DNA of 64,000 nt from Chlamydomonas reinhardtii. Lineage: Eukaryota; Chlorophyta; Chlorophyceae; Chlamydomonadales; Chlamydomonadaceae. The notes beneath the pieces were generated by a model that made no database searches, was not told the origin of the DNA, and saw only the letters and a list, made by a program, of their open reading frames with translations. Where the stretch lies: contig NC_057012.1 of assembly GCF_000002595.2 (NCBI RefSeq), forward strand, positions 7,620,676 through 7,684,675, written 5' to 3'. The position numbers were made by a program, and so were the translations under genes. The first letter of the stretch is position 1; each line of letters begins with the position of its first letter. Shown piece after piece: positions 28,921 to 38,973 of the stretch.

Positions 28921-29606
28921 CTACTTGTCGTCCACAATCTCCACGTCGCTGTCGCTGTCCACAATCTCCACGTCGCTGTCGCTGTCGCTGGCAGGGTGCA
29001 GGGCCCAGGCCTTGGCCAGGGCCCAGGCCTTGGCCAGGCCGTCCGCCAGCTTGGCGTCCTTGCCGCGCCGCTTCCACTGGTGCCAGCGGACGTAGTGGCG
29101 GCGGCATAGCGGCAGGCCGTTGGACCCCCAACGCATCTCCGCCGGAGCCTCCACCTGCTCCACCCCGCACCCCGCGCAGCTGCCCAGTGGCTTGCCGTGT
29201 GCCCTGCCCAGTGCCTTGTTCATGGCACGCACACACTTCTTACGGCCCGCGGCCACCGCCTCGGCGTGGGCTGGGTCGAAACTCCCCTTCCCGCGCTCGA
29301 AGGTGGCGGCGCCGCCCTTCCCGCACCCCGCGGCCACCGCCTCGGCGTGGGCTGGGTCGAAAATCCCCTTCCCGCGCTCGAAGGTGGCGGCGCCGCCCTT
29401 CCCGCACCCCGCGGCCACCGCCTCGGCGTGGGCTGGGTCGAAAATCCCCTCCCGCGCTCGAAGGTGGCGGCGCCGCCCTTCCGACCGCGGATGCGGCAGC
29501 CAATCTGGTAGGCCGCTGGCTGGATATCCAGCGGCATCATGGGCAGCGGCTGTGCTGGCTGGCATGCTTGCGCCGCTGGCGCCGCCGCTGCTGCTGCCGT
29601 GTCCAT
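28921..29606 (-). CDS. KGG-like repeat, zinc-finger, tandem-SIM protein (native copy)
   Basis: Likely nuclear protein. The ATG at 29604-29606 has a GCCATGG context. After an Ala-rich start come three 27-residue repeats of the form KGGAATFERGKGIFDPAHAE, like stress-related KGG motifs. A putative zinc site follows, C-x2-C-x20-C-x2-H, within CAGCGVEQ and RWGSNGLPLCRRHYVRW, resembling a degenerate GATA finger. Next are a basic segment (HQWKRRGKDAK), a doubled AKAWAL and a C-terminal tail with two SDSDVEIVD units. VEIV next to acidic and serine residues fits the SUMO-interacting motif. One base is missing from the repeat unit nearest the N-terminus (80 instead of 81 bp). The frame from 29606 therefore shifts there, while an alternative ATG at 29563-29565 gives a 214-residue protein containing two full repeats, the finger and the SIMs. 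Whether the long form exists depends on that base being real. Confidence 0.6.
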
Positions 29607-29945
29607 GGCCGACGCCAGCACACCGTGGCGCACGTCAAGGCGCACGTCGTGACACTCACTGACATGCAACTCCCCACCCCGCATGCACAGGCATGCATGA
29701 TCTATCGCGTGCTATGTGTCGACTAGCATAATGCCCGCTGGCTAAGCGCATAGCCAACTTACCGCACTGCTCTAGCTGTCGTGCACAGGAATTGTCACCG
29801 TCCAATCCTCATGCGAGCTTGAGCCTGTGTGGCCGTGTAAGTGACGATCCATCCAGCGGTACGAAGGTCAAGCATTAGCAGATTAACTTACTTACATGGA
29901 GACAGGCCTTGCTATGGCCGTCTAACGCTAACCTCATTGGACAAA
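29607..29945. promoter_or_regulatory. Divergent intergenic region
   Basis: About 340 bp separate the SIM gene (leftward) from the GT77-like gene (rightward), so it should carry both promoters. No canonical TATA box or other named element was identified. The same region is duplicated at 15007-15345. Confidence 0.45.
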
Positions 29946-31630
29946 ATGTTCCTTCCCTTCGTGCTGCTATGCGTGTATGCGGCCTCAGCACAGGCACAGG
30001 CTGTAGATATCACACAGCAAAAGAACAATTTATGGGGCGAGCGAGGCCTGTCCAATCCATCGCGACGAATTCGCGACATCGCCGATAATGCCCTGCTGTA
30101 CTTCAACGCAACTACAGAGATGAGGCCAGTGCTCCTGTTTACAATTGCAACGCCAGCATCGCTGAACACAACACTCCCACGCTTGTTGGCAAACTTGGCT
30201 TCCTTCAAGAGCAACGACCAGGTGGATACATACGGGCATGTAACAACGCTCGCAGAGCACACGATCGTGGCGTCCACCTCAATGCCGGTGCAACTGGGAT
30301 GCGACAGCCTTCAACGTCTATACCAACACGTAAGTCATCTGACATCCTCTATTTGCCTTTGCTGATGTACAGCAGCGGGTAGGGCGCTTGTACGCGGCTG
30401 CGAAGCGTGAAGAAAATTGATGTGGGAGCACCGTGTCAACTGCCGTGCAGAAATGCTACGAGTTCGACCACGCGCTCAACGCTGGCGTGGAGGACATGTT
30501 TGTACTCAGCAAGACAAAGGCGCACGCGTACTCCTTAGGTCTAACACGCATAAAGGCACTCGTGGACATGATATCCTTGGGTAAGCGGCGAAACTGTGGC
30601 CCAAGGGTTCGGGCTACTGTTTGGTTGCGGTGGAAACCGTGGAAGGTGGTGCGGGTGCCTTGCACTTGCAGAATGTTGGCTACTGTAAAGTACGTGCCGC
30701 ACCGCCACACGCAGGCTACGATGTGTTCTACTTCGACCTGCACCACATCTTTTTCCAGAACCCGCTCAAGTACATGTACACCCAGACAACCGCGCCGGTG
30801 GTGGTGTCCGGCACCCCTGCCAGCGGGTGTAGGCCACTGGCTGCCGGCCCCGATGGCCGCCTGCCGGACGACCACCACCGACTAGACATTCTGTTCATTC
30901 GCAGCCAGCCCAGCAGCTTCAGGTAGCGGCATGAGCGTTGCGAGCCCCACAGCAAGGTCGTTAGCGCAGGCTAACACCCACCCCGCCACGAACGACCTGG
31001 GTCCATCTGGTCTGCGCGCGCAGGTGTCTGTACAACTGGCTGTACTGGAGCACGCACACCGCTCACGACGTCAACGACAAGCCTCTAGACCACCACACCT
31101 TCCGCAACACCATGCAGGCAAGCCAGGGGTAGCCGGTTGCGGGTCCCTTTTGTCCATGTGCGGTTGCAGGCAGGCTGCCTGTCATTGGTGCGGGCGGACT
31201 TCAGGAACGGTGGCGCATGTGGAGGCATTGGACGGGCCACAGGGGCGCTTTTGGCATGCATACACAGGCAGACAGGGGGCGCCGGCCGCATGAGCTGCCT
31301 CATGCATGGCGTGTTGTTTGAAGCCGCAGCTGTGCCGCCTGACCGACGGGGCGATTGTCCGCGCAGGAGTGCGTGAGCTCCCTGGGTACCTCGGTGGTCA
31401 ATGTTGGGTATCTGGACCCGCACGCTTTCCCTTCGGACTGCGCAACAAAGTGCGGCTGCAACAACAACGCGCCGGTAGAACCGGGGCCGGACGGCAACTG
31501 CCCCAAGGACGTTATGCCCAAGTGGGTGGGCTACCTGCTGGGCTGCAGCGGCAGCAACCCCGCGCTGGACGCTAGCATGATCAAGTACCAGACCATGTGG
31601 GCAGCCTGGAACGCCACGCTAGGGCACTGA
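29946..31630 (+). CDS. GT77-like nucleotide-sugar transferase, five exons
   Basis: Predicted secretory-pathway glycosyltransferase of the Nucleotid_trans (GT77-like) type, the group that includes arabinosyl- and xylosyltransferases of plants and algae. Exons: 29946-30329, 30451-30580, 30715-30922, 31024-31117, 31367-31630; phases agree throughout. The protein starts with a signal peptide (MFLPFVLLCVYAASAQAQA). Family-like blocks include VLLFTIATPASLNTTLP, a central acidic motif YDVFYFDLHHIFFQNPL (expected nucleotide-sugar/metal site, though the usual DxD is not perfect), HHRLDILFIRSQ and a C-terminal part with several cysteines. Intron 4 begins with GC (CAG|GCAAG). Block B' ends in intron 3, so the other copy lacks exons 4-5. 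The donor sugar and acceptor cannot be told; hydroxyproline-rich wall glycoproteins are a guess. Confidence 0.85.
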
Positions 31631-32515
31631 GCTTCCTGCTACTCGTGCTGACGGTTGAAGTAGCTGAGTGCACACCTAGCTGCCGGTAGTGTTGTTGCTG
31701 CCATGAGGACAGGTGATAGAGCGCATGGTGTTACGCTTGCTACCCACGTGCCTCTAGTAGTACATGGTCCCGGCTTGGGTTGGAAGGTCAGTGGCCGAGA
31801 CGCTTGCACTATTGCGCCGCGTCTGGACATGTATTGGGATGATGGGACTTACACTACGGTAGTGTCGGCAATGTAAACCTGCATCGACTTTCTACCACTC
31901 CTGCTGTTCTGCGGGCGCCACATATTCAGCGCTATGGATGCCCTCTTCTAGCCGCATCCTGTTGCGCAATCTCTCACAAGCTCCAGACTGAGAATACATC
32001 ATGAGTTCATGACTTTGTTGACGTAACACAAATCCTGGTCTCGAGTTAACTCGTCGAGTCGTCGCGTTTGGGAGTTCTTCCGCAAAGGGGCAAACGCCAA
32101 GTAACCGCCATCTAGCAATCTCCCGCCCATTGCATCTACCCTTGCACAGCCATGCCTCTACCAATGCATCTACCAATGTACAGAGTTACGGTAGTCAGGC
32201 TCCGCGAGCGCCTGGGTTTTACCCTGACCGCCGCAGTCTTGCGTCCTGCACATACCGGAGTGCCCGGAGTCGTTGCAGTGCGGAAGAATACAATGTCGCC
32301 AACAGAGGACCCTGCGGGCTCGCACGTGTTGTCTCTATGCGCCTGGTCGTCATACTCTCCATTTGTCTTCTTCACTGCGCTCCACCCCACCTGCCGTCCA
32401 AGCATGCTAAGACGCCTACCGTACTCAGTACCGTACTGACTCCCCTCACGGACTCCCCTCCACTCTCACATTGCTGTTGATTGCGAATGGCCCAAGAAGA
32501 ATAGACCCCCGTAGC
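31631..32515. other. Intergenic between convergent genes
   Basis: Holds the 3' ends of the GT77-like (plus) and GT90-like (minus) genes. A TGTAA signal for the former is annotated separately. No coding exon recognised. Confidence 0.5.
31872..31876 (+). terminator. TGTAA polyadenylation signal
   Basis: TGTAA, the usual volvocine poly(A) signal, 242 bp after the GT77-like stop codon and on its coding strand. Confidence 0.55.
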
Positions 32516-34867
32516 CTACCGTGCTGGGCCGTGGGGGTGCTTAGGGTCGTACGGCACGATGTCCATGTACGACTTAGTAGTATCCCCGTTTGCGCGCGCG
32601 TGTACGATTGGCACCAGCACCTCCTCTATGAAATGCTTCATATGATTGACCCCGTTCGAAAAGAAGAGCTTGTTGTATTCCTCCAGCAGCCGCCGGAAGT
32701 ACAGCATCCGCGCGCGGGGGCACAGGTAACGGCGCGCAAATTGTTGTGTGTTCCAGGCGATGCGCTTCAGCTCCATTGTGCGATTGCCCCATTCGCGCAT
32801 GACGTCCAGCACATCGTCGGGACCAGTTTTAAAGATGGGCAGGTAGTGCACTCCCTCCTTCATGGCACGAGTGAAGAACTCGTGCCATATGGTCTCCTCT
32901 GCGCGGGCAGGGATTTCGGCGTTGCATGAATGGCACGCGTCCGGACATGCACACATGTCAGAACGTAAATAACATCGACGCCGTCTGGGCGGGCTTCACT
33001 TTTTTTAACACATGTGACATGTCAGAACGGTGTGGGCGAACTCTGGTCGTGATATGCAACGGTATTGAAGCCCGTCAGTTCCAGACCATCAGCCCCTCTC
33101 CATATAATCTGTCAGCAGCTTGCCTTTGAGGAGGACGGAGTCTGTGTGCATCAAGCGGGACAAGCGCCCCGCATACGTGACGCCGTCCAGGTTCATCACG
33201 TACTTCCTGCGGGTGCAGGAGAACATGGTACAGCAATGAGCAGGCGACCCACACCAGTCACCATGGCATGTGCCACATCCGGTCTACGCACTGGGCCCAT
33301 TGCCGGCAAGCCGCACAGCAACTCACCAGCGGGCGTGATTTTTCAGCGACACCTCTCCTTCTGCCTTTCGCCCACCAATGAACCATTGCTGCTCCCCCAA
33401 CAGCGCGGCCTGCACCCGGTCCGGCTCCCGCATGGAGATGTTGGACATGTGGGCGCGGCTCCAGTAGTTCGTGCCGTTAAAGGTTTTGGGGCTGGCGCCC
33501 CAGTTTGGCCGCCCGTTGAAGAACGCCTTGTCATGCTTCAGTTCGAAGGGGTAGTTATAGAGGGGGTGCTCTGAGGCCACCATGAAAGGCGACAGCAGCT
33601 CCTTCTGCAACAGTTTGCGTGGGGCAATGGACACATGATTAAGCTGCAGGAGCCTACATGGCAGCACGCGTTGTGCGCGCACAAAGCACACCGGGAACCG
33701 CTTAATCACCTACCGATCCAGGTCCTCTCTTTGTTATCGCCATGGCGGGCATGGGGCAGCGTTCGAATCCAAAGTCACACCACCCCTGGTCCTGGTCGCT
33801 GAGGAAGAAGAATGTGTCTGCGTGGTTGCGAAACGGCGGAAACAGCCTTTGCACGGATGTTGTGCACATACCTAGATAAGCACATACTGTGGCGAAATGA
33901 CCCTTGGTGCACGTACCTGGGAACTCGAATTGCGAGCTGAAATTCTGGAAGTAGTACTGTGTTGCCTGTTTGCATGGCGGAGTGGCAGAGAACCATGACA
34001 TGCGGTTAGGGGGACGCGGCACGCACGCTGCACGCGGTGATACAAACCACCTGCGCTCACCTCCACCCAAAGGGTGATGCCCGCTTCATGCTGATCTTTT
34101 GTAAGCTGAGTGTGGTTCCACGACCTGCATGCATCAGCACATCAGCACGACGGTTTCAGTGTTGACGGGTGGCTGCCCCAGCCCCACCGCCCCACCGCCG
34201 CACCGCTAAGGCACGATGCCACTTCACTCACGCGTGGAAAGGGTAGTACCACTTGTTCTGATAGATTAAGACCATACTCTGGTGATGCCACCCGTAGTGC
34301 TTCCTGGTTGCGCGTGCGTAAGGACGAGTGTGTGTCAAAGGCGCAACATTCCACACACATATCGGCAATCATCAGCAGGAACCCGTAGCAAGCAAGCGAT
34401 GCCTTACCATTTTCTCAAGAAGGCATCAATGTGCGTCCTGCATTCATTTAGGTCCGTCTGTTAAAGCCAGAATCGATGCACATTGTCAGTTGAACGTGCA
34501 AGCTCCACGAAACGCTGAATCAAATACCTGTTAAGTGGTGCATAAGGCCTCCAGTTTGCTAGGTCTAGCTCCATCGTCTCATTATAGAACGACTCGAGCT
34601 CCGCGTCGCTTGACGCGCAAGGCAGCATCCCTGTATTTTATTCACCAGTATAAGTAGGTGTGCAGCCTCACTCGACCGAGCGAGCGAGCAATTTGTGTAA
34701 ATTGGCTTTCCTGGGTTTCCACGTAAATCCCAGTTCTCCTCAACCTCCATGAAGTGATGACATGTATGACGAGTTTGTGTATGGTTGTGGGGAGGAGGAG
34801 GAGAGCTCTGCGCCAAAGTTTGGCTGAAGCACGCAAGCACCAGTAATCCAAGCAGGTCAAGCAACAT
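32516..34867 (-). CDS. GT90/CAP10-like glycosyltransferase
   Basis: Predicted ER/Golgi O-glycosyltransferase of family GT90 (CAP10/POGLUT type). The ATG at 34865-34867 opens a signal peptide (LLDLLGLLVLACFSQTLAQ). Exon 1 ends before GTGAGG near 34667 and joins, in phase, an exon coding AELESFYNETMELDLANW. Later exons code QSMVLIYQNKWYYPFH, SWNHTQLTKDQHEAGITLW, RNHADTFFFLSDQDQGWCDF, PFELKHDKAFFNGRPNWGAS and KYVMNLDGVTYAGRLSRLMH. The last reads EETIWHEFFTRAMKEGVHYL, RIAWNTQQFARRYLCPRAR, then a stop at 32516-32518. KYVMNLDG...RLSRL and the WHEFF...HYLP block match the GT90 donor-site region well. The small exon near 34390-34440 is uncertain. It is convergent with the GT77-like gene. Confidence 0.82.
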
Positions 34868-36524
34868 TCTTTTAAGAGCAATTTAAAAGGGTTGCGACTG
34901 TAATTATGCCGTTCGGCGTGCGCCCACCGCCCGTGTGTGGGAACCAAACGGCGCCCTGCACCTTCTGGCTGGCTTGCATGGGCGTAGAGGGGTGTCCATT
35001 TTGTGCTGCCGCATTCATGGGAACCCTGAAGAGCCCCTGTTTCTAACCTCCGGCTGTGCTTTCCATTTAGTATGGGAATTTGTCGCGTGTCTGGCGGCAG
35101 GGGGATGGTGGGGAGGAGTACGTGTTGTCGATAATGCTTAAGTGACAAGGATGAGTAGGCAGTACAGGAGGAAACCAGCTGAAACCAGTCAGTAGCGCAA
35201 AATGCGAGTCCACACTTTACCTCCAAAACGGCCGATAGACGCTGAGGCTGACATGGGCCGCCGCTGGCAAACTGCATGGAGGCAGGGAGGCACCGGAATG
35301 CGCGCCGGGCAACAGAACCAACTTTGAGACACCAGCGCCATCGGCGCCCAGCAGCACATGTGCGGATGGGAGGGAGGGAGGAAAGGATGGCGTAACAAAC
35401 AGCGGCAGGGAGCGGGGAGGCTACGGAAACAAAGCAAGCCTCAGCAGCGAGGCAGATGCAGCTACAAGCGCGCGAGAGCGGCAGTGAGCGGCCGGGGGTG
35501 CGGGCTGCGGCTGAGAACTGAGGCGAGCTGCACGAGGCAACTAAAAATGGCGCAGGCGACTCGGTAGCACGCAGCCACGCAGTGTGCTGGGTGCGCAAAG
35601 TTGGGCAAGGGCATAATAAGAAGGATTGCGCAAGGCCCCCCGCATTTACCTGCAGGCACGGACCTTGACACGATGTGGCCGACCGACCTTGGCCACTGCT
35701 TGGCCTGGTGTTGAAATCACAGCGCGTCTGAGTGGGACAGGACAGCATTCTTTTTGCTGATCCTCTGCTGGGGTGATGGAAAGGATGATCACAGGGGTGG
35801 GGCAAGCCCTGCTGGTTAGCGATTTGGGGGTGGGGGTGGGGGTGGAAACCAGCGGCCATACTGGGCCACGGTAACGCCTCGAAACACGGGTTCATAGATC
35901 GGCGCTGGGTAACGCACATACCTTAAGTAGGGGCCTCATCCTGCCCCGGCGCATCAGCGCCAGGTGGCTCACAGGCCGGCTTCTATAACAAACAGGATAG
36001 CTCTCGCGGGGAAACCATCAGAACCCGCTGCACCAGCGTCCGCACGCGTAGAGCAGCGACATAGGAAGGCCGAGATGGCGCCCGTTCGGGGTAGTTCGGC
36101 ACAAGTATACTTACATGTTCCTGATGAGATTGGATCTTGCAACCCGGACGGATCGTCGGCACCCGACTCCGGCGTGGTTAGCTACGAGGTCGGGGGCGGG
36201 TTTGTACAGGCACACGACTTGAGCGGGTAACGGACCCGGGCACATAAACAAGAATTTGCCCTTCCAGAAACCAGACAAGTGTTCCCCGGTCACGGCAAAA
36301 GGGCTGAGCCCCTCCACAGTCTGAGGCCGAACAACCTCATCGCCCGACATAGCCGGGGTCGGTTTCCACAGGCACATAGCCAGACCAGGTGCCTATCTAG
36401 CAGTCGCGATGCCACTGCAGAGCCAACCGCAGCCAGACGCATCAACAGCCGCACTACTCGTCATGCCGCAACGCATGCCCTGCCAGCCCCACCGCGGACC
36501 GCTACCTAGACACCAGCCGGCTCC
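34868..36524. other. Intergenic, no gene supported
   Basis: Upstream of the GT90-like gene. A long minus-strand open frame covers much of it but overlaps GT90 exon 1 in another frame and has no exon-like features, so I do not call it. A G-rich run (three G5 blocks, about 35825-35845) could form a quadruplex. Around 36150-36380 a GGTCGG...ACAGGCACA segment recurs imperfectly. Confidence 0.4.
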
Positions 36525-36782
36525 TCAGCCTGTGCGCTTGCGCCGCTTCTTGGGCGGCGCTGCGCTCTCCTCCTCCACATGGCCTTTCCCGCCCCCTCCG
36601 CTACCAAGATGCGCGCACGCGCCCCCGCCACTGCCGCCGCTGCCGCTGCCGCTGCCCCCGCCGCCGCCGCCGCTCCCGCCGCCGCTGCCGCCGCCAGTCT
36701 GCAGCGATGCAGGTCGCTTGTGCCCCAGCAGCATCTCCACCAGCGCGTGCCGGATGCTGGTTGCGGAGTTGACGTCACGTCC
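36525..36782 (-). pseudogene. Orphan last exon resembling Fanzor/TnpB RuvC-III end
   Basis: An exon-like segment follows a good acceptor (GGTGCAG) and starts GRDVNSATSIRHALVEMLLG, continuing HKRPASL. The pattern RDVNxAxxIR plus a following RP is what the third RuvC motif of TnpB and its eukaryotic relatives (Fanzor) looks like, with Asp as catalytic residue. A long Gly/Ser linker and a basic nuclear-localisation-like tail (PPKKRRKRTG) precede the stop at 36525-36527. No upstream exons with the other RuvC motifs or the zinc ribbon were found on this strand, where the KCEC gene lies antisense. So it is probably a remnant of a Fanzor-bearing DNA transposon. The identification rests on one short motif. 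Confidence 0.4.
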
Positions 36783-36814
36783 CTGCACCGTCGGGAGGGT
36801 AGAGTGAGTGAGTC

Positions 36815-36935
36815 CCACTGAGCCCACGACTGAGCCGTCACCCAGCCGTCACCCAGCCATCACCCACTGAGCCCCACTGAGCCCACGACTGAGCCCCACT
36901 GAACCCCACTGAGCCCTCAACCACTGAGCCGTGTC
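36815..36935. repeat. Short imperfect tandem repeats
   Basis: Repeated CCACTGAGCCC and CACCCAGCCGT units, just upstream of the orphan exon acceptor (on minus) and of the KCEC gene frame (on plus). Confidence 0.85.
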
Positions 36936-37434
36936 ATCCGCGTGTCATCCACGTACGGCTTATCGGCCACGCCAATATCGAGCACAATGTGAACACCACT
37001 TTAACTCGCAACGAGTCGCCACAGTCTCCAGTCGCCAGTCGCCAGTCAGTAGTCAACTCACGTCAGTGATGCATTGCACATGTATGAGTCCTGCATGCCC
37101 TGCATGCCCTACCCACCCACCGCATGGGCCTTCGCCCCACTGCCATACACAACTGTTGTTGGGACTTTGCACCACCCTCACACGTCTGTCGACTCCCGAC
37201 AAGATATGCGTCGTCCATCTTGCACGCGGCGAGGTGGGGGCGGACGAGAACATCAATACTGATGAGCTTGCGAAAGTGGCGAGGGATGCTGTAGAGAGCA
37301 GCACGAGCGGAAGCGAGGGCCGGAGGGCGTGCCTGCAGAGTGCGGGGGACAAGGGACAGGGCAAACCCTCCAAACCCGTCCGTGCTTTACTCGCTCAGAT
37401 TCAATCACTCCTCTGGTTCAAATTCAGCTGCACC

Positions 37435-38145
37435 ATGGACACAGCAGCCATGCAGAAAGTTTGGGGGTTCCTAGAGCAATTCGAGGGCTACCTCGAAGCT
37501 TATCCCCAGTTTTACAGCGGCCCCCAATATGAGCTAGGTGACGACTCCCAGACGAGCGGCAGTAGCGCCACCGGCACCATCCTGTTCTCGCTGGGCGGCG
37601 CCACCATCAAGGTGCAGTACAGCGGCGGCTACGTCATGTCGCCCACGCTTGGGTCGAAGCCCATCCTGCACAGCGTGCCGCCGCTGCCGGCACCAGGCTG
37701 CGTGGCGGTGGTCTCGACCTACCAAGGAGCAGGCGTGGACGTGCAGGCCATGGCGGCAGCACTCCGCATGCACGGCTGCGCCTTTCACCCAACCCGCCTG
37801 CCGGTGTTCAGCGCCACACAGCCCTCGTCTTGGTCGCAGCACCTCTCCAAGCTAAGGATGGGGCTGGCTGGCGGGCTGGCGGGCGGGCGGCCACGCAAGT
37901 GCGAGTGCGGTGACTGCCCCACGTGCAAGTCCCGGGACCGCATGAGCCGGCATCTGGCGGCGGAGCGGGCTGGTGTCCAGCTTAAGCAACGCAAGTGTGA
38001 GTGCGGCGACTGCCCCACATGCAAGAACCGGGACCGCAAGCGCCGGCAGCGGGCGGTGCAGCGGGCGGCGGCGCAGCAGCCCAACAAGAAGCGCGGCGCG
38101 CCCTCTGCGGCTGCCTCCCAGTCTAAGAAGCGGCGCAGTAGCTAA
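37435..38145 (+). CDS. KCEC-family protein with two CxCxxCxxC motifs
   Basis: Protein of unknown function, 236 residues from the ATG at 37435 (CACCATGG). The frame stays open upstream to 36931 without an obvious splice site, so a longer N-terminus is possible. The middle (GTILFSLGGATIKVQYSGGY, VAVVSTYQGAGVDVQAMAAA) looks folded. The C-terminal third has two copies of KCECGDCPTCK-x-RDR, each followed by Arg/Lys-rich sequence, and ends NKKRGAPSAAASQSKKRRSS. CxCxxCxxC with basic flanks suggests metal binding and nucleic-acid contact in the nucleus; that is inference. Shorter, internally deleted relatives lie at 10490-10735 and 18368-18613, which points to a dispersing family. Confidence 0.65.
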   Translation: MDTAAMQKVWGFLEQFEGYLEAYPQFYSGPQYELGDDSQTSGSSATGTILFSLGGATIKVQYSGGYVMSPTLGSKPILHSVPPLPAPGCVAVVSTYQGAGVDVQAMAAALRMHGCAFHPTRLPVFSATQPSSWSQHLSKLRMGLAGGLAGGRPRKCECGDCPTCKSRDRMSRHLAAERAGVQLKQRKCECGDCPTCKNRDRKRRQRAVQRAAAQQPNKKRGAPSAAASQSKKRRSS

Positions 38146-38439
38146 GGATCAGGTCAAGTTTTAGAAGGGTGCAAGGACGAATGTGCAATCGTGCTGCATT
38201 GTTTGTGTCGGTGTCGGTGTCGGGATCGGGCACAAGTTGCATACAGACCAGGGGAAGGGGGTAGAAAGCTCAGGTTCTTACCCTATGCTCGATATTACAG
38301 AGCTATGAGAGAGCATTAAGCACGTGCTTTCAGTTTTGTTAGGGGGTGTCTGGTGTGGAAGTTCTGGGCCCCTCAAGTTGGAGGGTCGGTCGTCGTCCTT
38401 GGAGGTCCACCGGGTTTTGGGAGCCCATCCTGGCGGATT

Positions 38440-38935
38440 TCGGTAAGCGCCCCACGAGCAGAACTAGGGACCAAACGCTGAAGTACGAGGCTCATATGTG
38501 CACGTGATGCCGTAATAAGCACAAACAAAGCGTGGGTAGGCAAAGTTGCGCGTCCTGGCGTGGACGTGTCGGGACATGTCTCGACGTTCAACACATGCGC
38601 ACTGCCACGGCTGGGCTCTCTAGCGCTGGTGCGCATGAAGTTACGCCTAACAAGGCTGCCGATGCACACTTTCCAACCGTCACACGGCAGAGAGTTTAGC
38701 GCTATGTCGAGAGGATTTCTCTGGATAGGATCCCGCGTGTGACCGAAGTCTCAGAACAGGACCGCTGAAGGCACAGCGTGACAGTGCTCGTCAAGAGGAG
38801 TCGATTGGCACCACTTAGTATTCAATGGAGGGGTTTCAACCCCCTAAACAACAAGGTTATGTCCGTGGGGGGGTCCTCAAGGGGGGTCCCGGGGGATTTC
38901 GGGGCATGGGGTCTGGCACTTTGTTTCCTACCCCC
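38440..38935. repeat. Dispersed repeat, copy 2
   Basis: Aligns with 2275-2745 (same orientation). It ends in a poly-C run 38 bp before the NBAS-like start codon, so it supplies the 5' flank of that gene. A 24-bp core, 38789-38812, recurs exactly but inverted at 51900-51923. Confidence 0.6.
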
Positions 38936-38973
38936 CCCCTTTGTACAGACAAACACATATCGGCACCATTTTC

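Larger units (their letters stand above)
27911..31007 (+). repeat. Duplicated block B', copy in native context
   Basis: Source-like copy of block B: both edges run smoothly inside introns of intact genes, NOM1 intron 1 on the left and GT77 intron 3 on the right. No difference from 13311-16407 was noticed over 3.1 kb. Confidence 0.97.

Noticed and set aside
34200-34600. First reading of the GT90-like gene as a second exostosin gene
   Set aside because: KYVMNLDGVTYAGRL and the WHEFF/HYLP block fit GT90 and not the exostosin core; no EGF module or exostosin motifs are present.
34642-35919. Long (425-codon) minus-strand open frame
   Set aside because: It overlaps GT90-like exon 1 on the same strand in another frame, has mixed composition without domain or splice signals, and GC-rich DNA yields such frames by chance.
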